Shown here: positions 60,786 to 64,000 of the stretch, piece after piece
Numbering within the stretch: position 1 is the first letter of the stretch
Layout of the letters: each line of letters begins with the position of its first letter
Source: Capniomyces stellatus
Taxonomy: Eukaryota; Kickxellomycota; Harpellomycetes; Harpellales; Legeriomycetaceae
Direction: 5' to 3'
Assembly: GCA_001661515.1 (NCBI GenBank)
Contig: LUVW01000006.1
Coordinates: 286,608-350,607 of the forward strand
Length of the DNA stretch: 64,000 bases
The notes under the pieces: generated by a model
Databases searched by the model: none
What the model saw: only the letters and a program-made list of their open reading frames with translations
Told to the model about the DNA's origin: nothing
Translations under genes and position numbers: made by a program

Positions 60786-62761
60786 AACTTTACATCCTGA
60801 CATATAGCATATTGCCGCCATTAAGCCCACTTATATACAAATGTACACAAAGAAAATCTAATCAGCCTAAAGCCGTCAAGCATTACTCACCTAAGGCTGG
60901 CTGACTTTTTAAAGTAATATAATGCGTAATGAGGAAGCTTCAGCGTCTCATAGGTCAATCCCAACCCAATCCATGACCGGTAATCCTTTTCGTTAATCTC
61001 AATTGACTTTCTGTAAGCACTGACTGCTAGCGGGATATTCTTCATATTGATATACTCATGGCCCAACAGGATCCACGCCGAGTGGTTCTTTGGATCTCCC
61101 CTTAACGCCTTCTCAAAACTCATTGCTGCTTTTTCGTGCTCTCCTGTTATGCTATAATAATTCCCTATTTGATTGGATACCATTGCATCGCATTTTATCT
61201 CATATACAATCCCTCAACTTTCCAAAAATGCAGCCAAATGATATTTAAAATGCTTCCTGTACAACTCCCTTTTTTTAAACAATCCTCCTTTTTTATTGCC
61301 TACCTATTACTATGCATGTCTCAGGCCTGTATCTGTGAGATAACGTGCATTTTCTAGCCAATTCTGAAAGACTTAACTTGTCGCCCATCACATACAGTAT
61401 GTTCGAGTGAACATCAGCCAGCTCTACGCTGTGTGGGTTCACAACCTGGATTTTCTCCAGCTCTGCTCTGGCATATGAAAACTCTAAATACAGATTCCGT
61501 TCCTTTAGTTTATACAAGATACATTTGCAAATCAAACTCATCCCTATAGCTTACCTTGCATGTTATACAGATACAAAGCCTCCAAGCCCATCACAAATGG
61601 ACTAGTTGGTATTGTTTTTTTTAGACCATCCAAGTAATCAAAGAATGTCGACTCCATTATATCCCTGTTTAGTGAAGGCTGGTGCTCTAGATGCATCTGT
61701 GCCATAAACGCCTGTTTTGCTATTCCATCACTCAGCTCATTGCCTAGCTCTTTTATCTACAACACATCATAGAACCATCTTTTATATAGTACACAGCCTC
61801 AACAAACTTATGACGCTCAAAGTTGCAAGCATGCTTTATTTTCTTTTATCCGAACCCTCTCATAAACGCAGTATGTATAAGGCCTACAAACAATACTGCT
61901 CTGAAACACTTACATCAACACTAGGGTCCAAGCTTTTTTCCAGCATTTGCCATGCCGACCAATTATATTCGTATATCTGAGCCGATCTTTTAAAGCAGTT
62001 CTGGGCTTGCTGCTTTTTGCCTGTTTTATTGCACAAGAGTCCGTATCTACAATAAAACACGTATTTGTTATTCTTTTTATTAAAAAATATTTTATCTATA
62101 CTGTCTTTTTTTTGCTCTTTCCTGCCAAACGCATTTTTGGCTTTGCCATTCTATTGCAATTTTTAAAAGAAAAAGTCGTGATAAAATGTATGTACTAAAT
62201 GTATATACTGATTGTGGGACTTACATATAGTACCCAAATCCATCTAGTTCTTCTGACACCTGCTCCACCTCTTGCAGCAGAGTCAACAGCATTGAACTCG
62301 TATTCGCTATGTTTATGATTTTTCAAACCAATTTAGTCATTCCCACCAAATTGATTTAAGCTTTGGAGCTAAACATAGAACCAAAGAATATGCTTCATTA
62401 ATGCACTTACTTTTTTCGGCAGACCTCTCCAACTCCTCTTTCTCTATACACTGTTTGTTTCGAATTAATAGGAAAAACATTAAAAATATTTAGTAATTGG
62501 GCTTGTTAAGCTACACTAGACAATAACGCACTCAAAAAGCAACACTGTATACTTACTAAATACTGCGAATACCAACGAAGAAACCTGTTCTTATTGCTTT
62601 TAGCCTTTCTTAGTATGTATTTTGCCGATTCAAATTCTCGTAGATCGAATTCAGCTTTGGCCAGCAAATATTCGCATGACTCGTTCTCTTCAAGGATCCT
62701 ATCTCTTGCTTTCCGAATATTCTCTTCAGCCTCTACACTCGATCCTTTGTCGCCGTTGTCT

Positions 62762-62810
<49 letters not shown>

Positions 62811-63189
62811 ATGGTGTCACTAATGGCTTTAAGCCTAAATCCGTATATCCCTGTCTTGAATGGTTAAGAGTGATCTCGGTTTTATTTGAATCTACCTCTC
62901 CTTCCAATTCAAGTTTTAAATTCAAGTGATATAACTGTTCTGCTGCCCTACGCCGTATATAAATTATTATTAACAGAGACAAATGTATATACCAATGTTT
63001 TTTTTGTTTTTGTTTTTGTTTTTTTTGCCAAAAATACATATTCACACATTAAAATGAAGTTGGCTACACTTTCACTTTTTCCTTCTGCTCGTACTTGTAC
63101 ACTTACCATTTAGCCGACTTTAACAATCCCCTTGCTGAACAATCCAGCACTGCATTTCTTAATTTATCTCGAGTTTGCACTAGATCCAT
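60134..63189 (-). CDS. CDC23: Anaphase-promoting complex subunit 8/CDC23 (9 exons, 640 aa)
   Basis: TPR scaffold subunit of the APC/C ubiquitin ligase that triggers anaphase and mitotic exit. Exons on the minus strand: 63189-63107, 62947-62557, 62450-62411, 62306-62225, 62046-61914, 61756-61555, 61483-61304, 61164-60891, 60671-60134; phases close. The N-terminus RGLLKSAKWAAEQLYHL and the segment NRFLRWYSQYL match APC8. The TPR array runs from about 190 to 560, with RYRPETCIVIGNYYSITGEH, HSAWILLGHEYINMKN, DYRSWIGLGLTYETL and PNDSRTWMALASCYEHSG. Oddities: a poly-Asn run (about 15) near residue 80 and a Thr-Glu repeat near the C-terminus, both from DNA microsatellites. An N gap lies in the last intron and does not affect the protein. 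Slightly longer than human CDC23 (597). Confidence 0.94.
60397..60434 (-). repeat. Hexanucleotide repeat coding for Thr-Glu in APC8
   Basis: Plus-strand (TTTCTG)n, coding strand CAGAAA-type, read in frame as alternating T and E in the loop between TPR units. Confidence 0.9.
60672..60890 (-). other. APC8 intron with assembly gap
   Basis: N bases at 60741-60754 lie between two C runs followed by a CA dinucleotide repeat. Wholly intronic. Confidence 0.85.
62762..62809 (-). repeat. Trinucleotide repeat encoding poly-Asn in APC8
   Basis: Plus-strand (GTT)n; the coding strand (AAC)n gives about 15 consecutive Asn. Confidence 0.93.
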
Positions 63190-63618
63190 TTTGATACATT
63201 CTACACTTAAGCTGAGCTATCTTTTCTAGAAACAATACAAATTAGAGCACAGTTTACTGATGATTATAAACAAACTACCACTTCAATACTAAAATATTCC
63301 AACCACTAAATTCCATACCAAACCCCGAATATTGAATATTTATTTTAGCTTGATTTAGCCAACCATTGGACTTGATTTGTGCCTAAATTAAACCAAGCTA
63401 CTATGCTTCAATTTAATAATCAATCAAATAAGCTAATCAACCCTTGAAATACAGAGTAAAACTAAAGAAACAAATTCACCAAAAATAGTCTAGTTGACGC
63501 AACTAAGAACCTTTCCGCTAATAATTCGCAACACTGATTCTAACTCTTCAACGTTAACTTTACAATCTCAATAAAAATAAATGTATTTTAATTAAAAAAT
63601 TATAAAAAAAATCAATTA
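63190..63618. other. Intergenic region upstream of APC8
   Basis: No gene seen; contains the APC8 promoter and a T-run terminator (A run at 63604-63610, plus strand) for tRNA-Val. Confidence 0.5.
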
Positions 63619-63691
63619 TAGAGCTATTGGGGATCGAACCCAAGACCTGCTGCGTGTAAGGCAGACGTGATAACCACTACACCATAGCTCT
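63619..63691 (-). tRNA. tRNA-Val (anticodon TAC)
   Basis: Minus-strand cloverleaf. The acceptor AGAGCTA pairs with TAGCTCT, the anticodon loop is CTTACAC, and the T arm is TTGGG/CCCAA with a TTCGATC loop. The anticodon stem TCTGC/GCAGC has one mismatch at its outer end. A T run follows. Confidence 0.9.
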
Positions 63692-64000
63692 ATAAAAAAC
63701 TGGCAATAGTCGCACCATTTTGTAAAGCACCCCAATTATGTCTACATGTTTGAATCCAGTAACAACCAGAAGGATAATAACTTCCTGCTACCATTAGCAG
63801 CATCCGAGTACCAGAACCAACCACATTATTGAGACTGTTAATTGCTTACAATATATTTGTGAACATGATAAAAACATTTCGACTCTATCACTAATAAACA
63901 AATGGCCACGCATGTGCTGTTGGATATTTTATAACTTTGAGATTTACTCCAATATGGCCTATTAGTAGAACCTGGCATTTTACTACTTAATCAGTTAAGT
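63692..64000. other. Window end, AT-rich DNA beside tRNA-Val
   Basis: No coding frame. A CTTCCTGCTA word also occurs near 430 in the other AT-rich stretch next to a tRNA gene; too short to prove common origin. Confidence 0.35.

Noticed and set aside
1..64000. CRISPR arrays, bacterial operons, rRNA genes or a biosynthetic cluster
   Set aside because: No direct repeats with regular unique spacers, no rRNA-like sequence, and the only secondary-metabolism-type enzyme is one isolated P450.

Overview
This window is nuclear DNA of a eukaryote, most likely an early-diverging filamentous fungus. It is AT-rich. Most genes carry short spliceosomal introns (GT...AG, once GC...AG), and the tRNA genes have internal A and B boxes with T-run ends. 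The gene set is fungal in flavour: ARC1, DFG10-type polyprenol reductase, RTC5-type TLDc protein, NOT3/5, a septin, and a secreted double-psi beta-barrel protein. It also holds genes often lost from yeasts: a RECQL1-type helicase, an ABCD4-type transporter, GNL1, CLASRP and complex I NDUFA5. I assembled exon models by hand from splice signals, reading-frame continuity and family motifs. Most multi-exon models close in frame with no unexplained residue; CLASRP is incomplete in the middle.

Layout. 1-1722: AT-rich DNA with tRNA-Trp. 1723-4858 (+): RECQL1. 5083-6601 (-): DUF4272-like mitochondrial protein. 6602-9842: gene-poor. 9843-11919 (+): ABCD4-type ABC transporter. 13153-13593 (+): secreted DPBB protein. 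14167-16992 (-): NOT3/CNOT3. 18182-18255 (-): tRNA-Arg. 18784-21781 (+): CLASRP. 22049-22858 (-): orphan. 23307-27449 (-): PRP5/DDX46. 28348-29632 (-): polyprenol reductase. 30176-30257 (-): tRNA-Ser. 30790-32494 (+): ARC1. 32803-35222 (-): mitochondrial DEAD-box helicase. 35849-37790 (-): galactokinase. 38311-39094 (+): NDUFA5. 39419-39492 (-): tRNA-Val(AAC). 40089-44363 (-): 5-oxoprolinase. 45892-47946 (+): divergent septin. 48309-50980 (-): TLDc/RTC5. 51680-52120 (-): YccF membrane protein. 53067-54716 (-): cytochrome P450. 56362-59828 (+): GNL1. 60134-63189 (-): APC8/CDC23. 63619-63691 (-): tRNA-Val(TAC).

There is no operon-like logic. Neighbours are mostly housekeeping genes for unrelated processes: RNA processing (PRP5, CLASRP, NOT3, a mitochondrial helicase), translation (ARC1, tRNAs, GNL1), cell cycle and cytoskeleton (APC8, septin), and metabolism (5-oxoprolinase, galactokinase, complex I, polyprenol reductase, P450). 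Several neighbours converge closely (RECQL1/DUF4272, CLASRP/orphan, ARC1/helicase, GNL1/APC8), with about 220-310 bp between stop codons.

The most unusual items are the septin-like GTPase with two large insertions and altered G motifs, a bacterial-type YccF protein, a P450 without the usual I-helix motif, a RECQL1 exon junction that appears to lack several conserved residues, and LTR-like AT-rich stretches beside tRNA genes. Two N gaps sit inside G/C homopolymers and are probably assembly artefacts.
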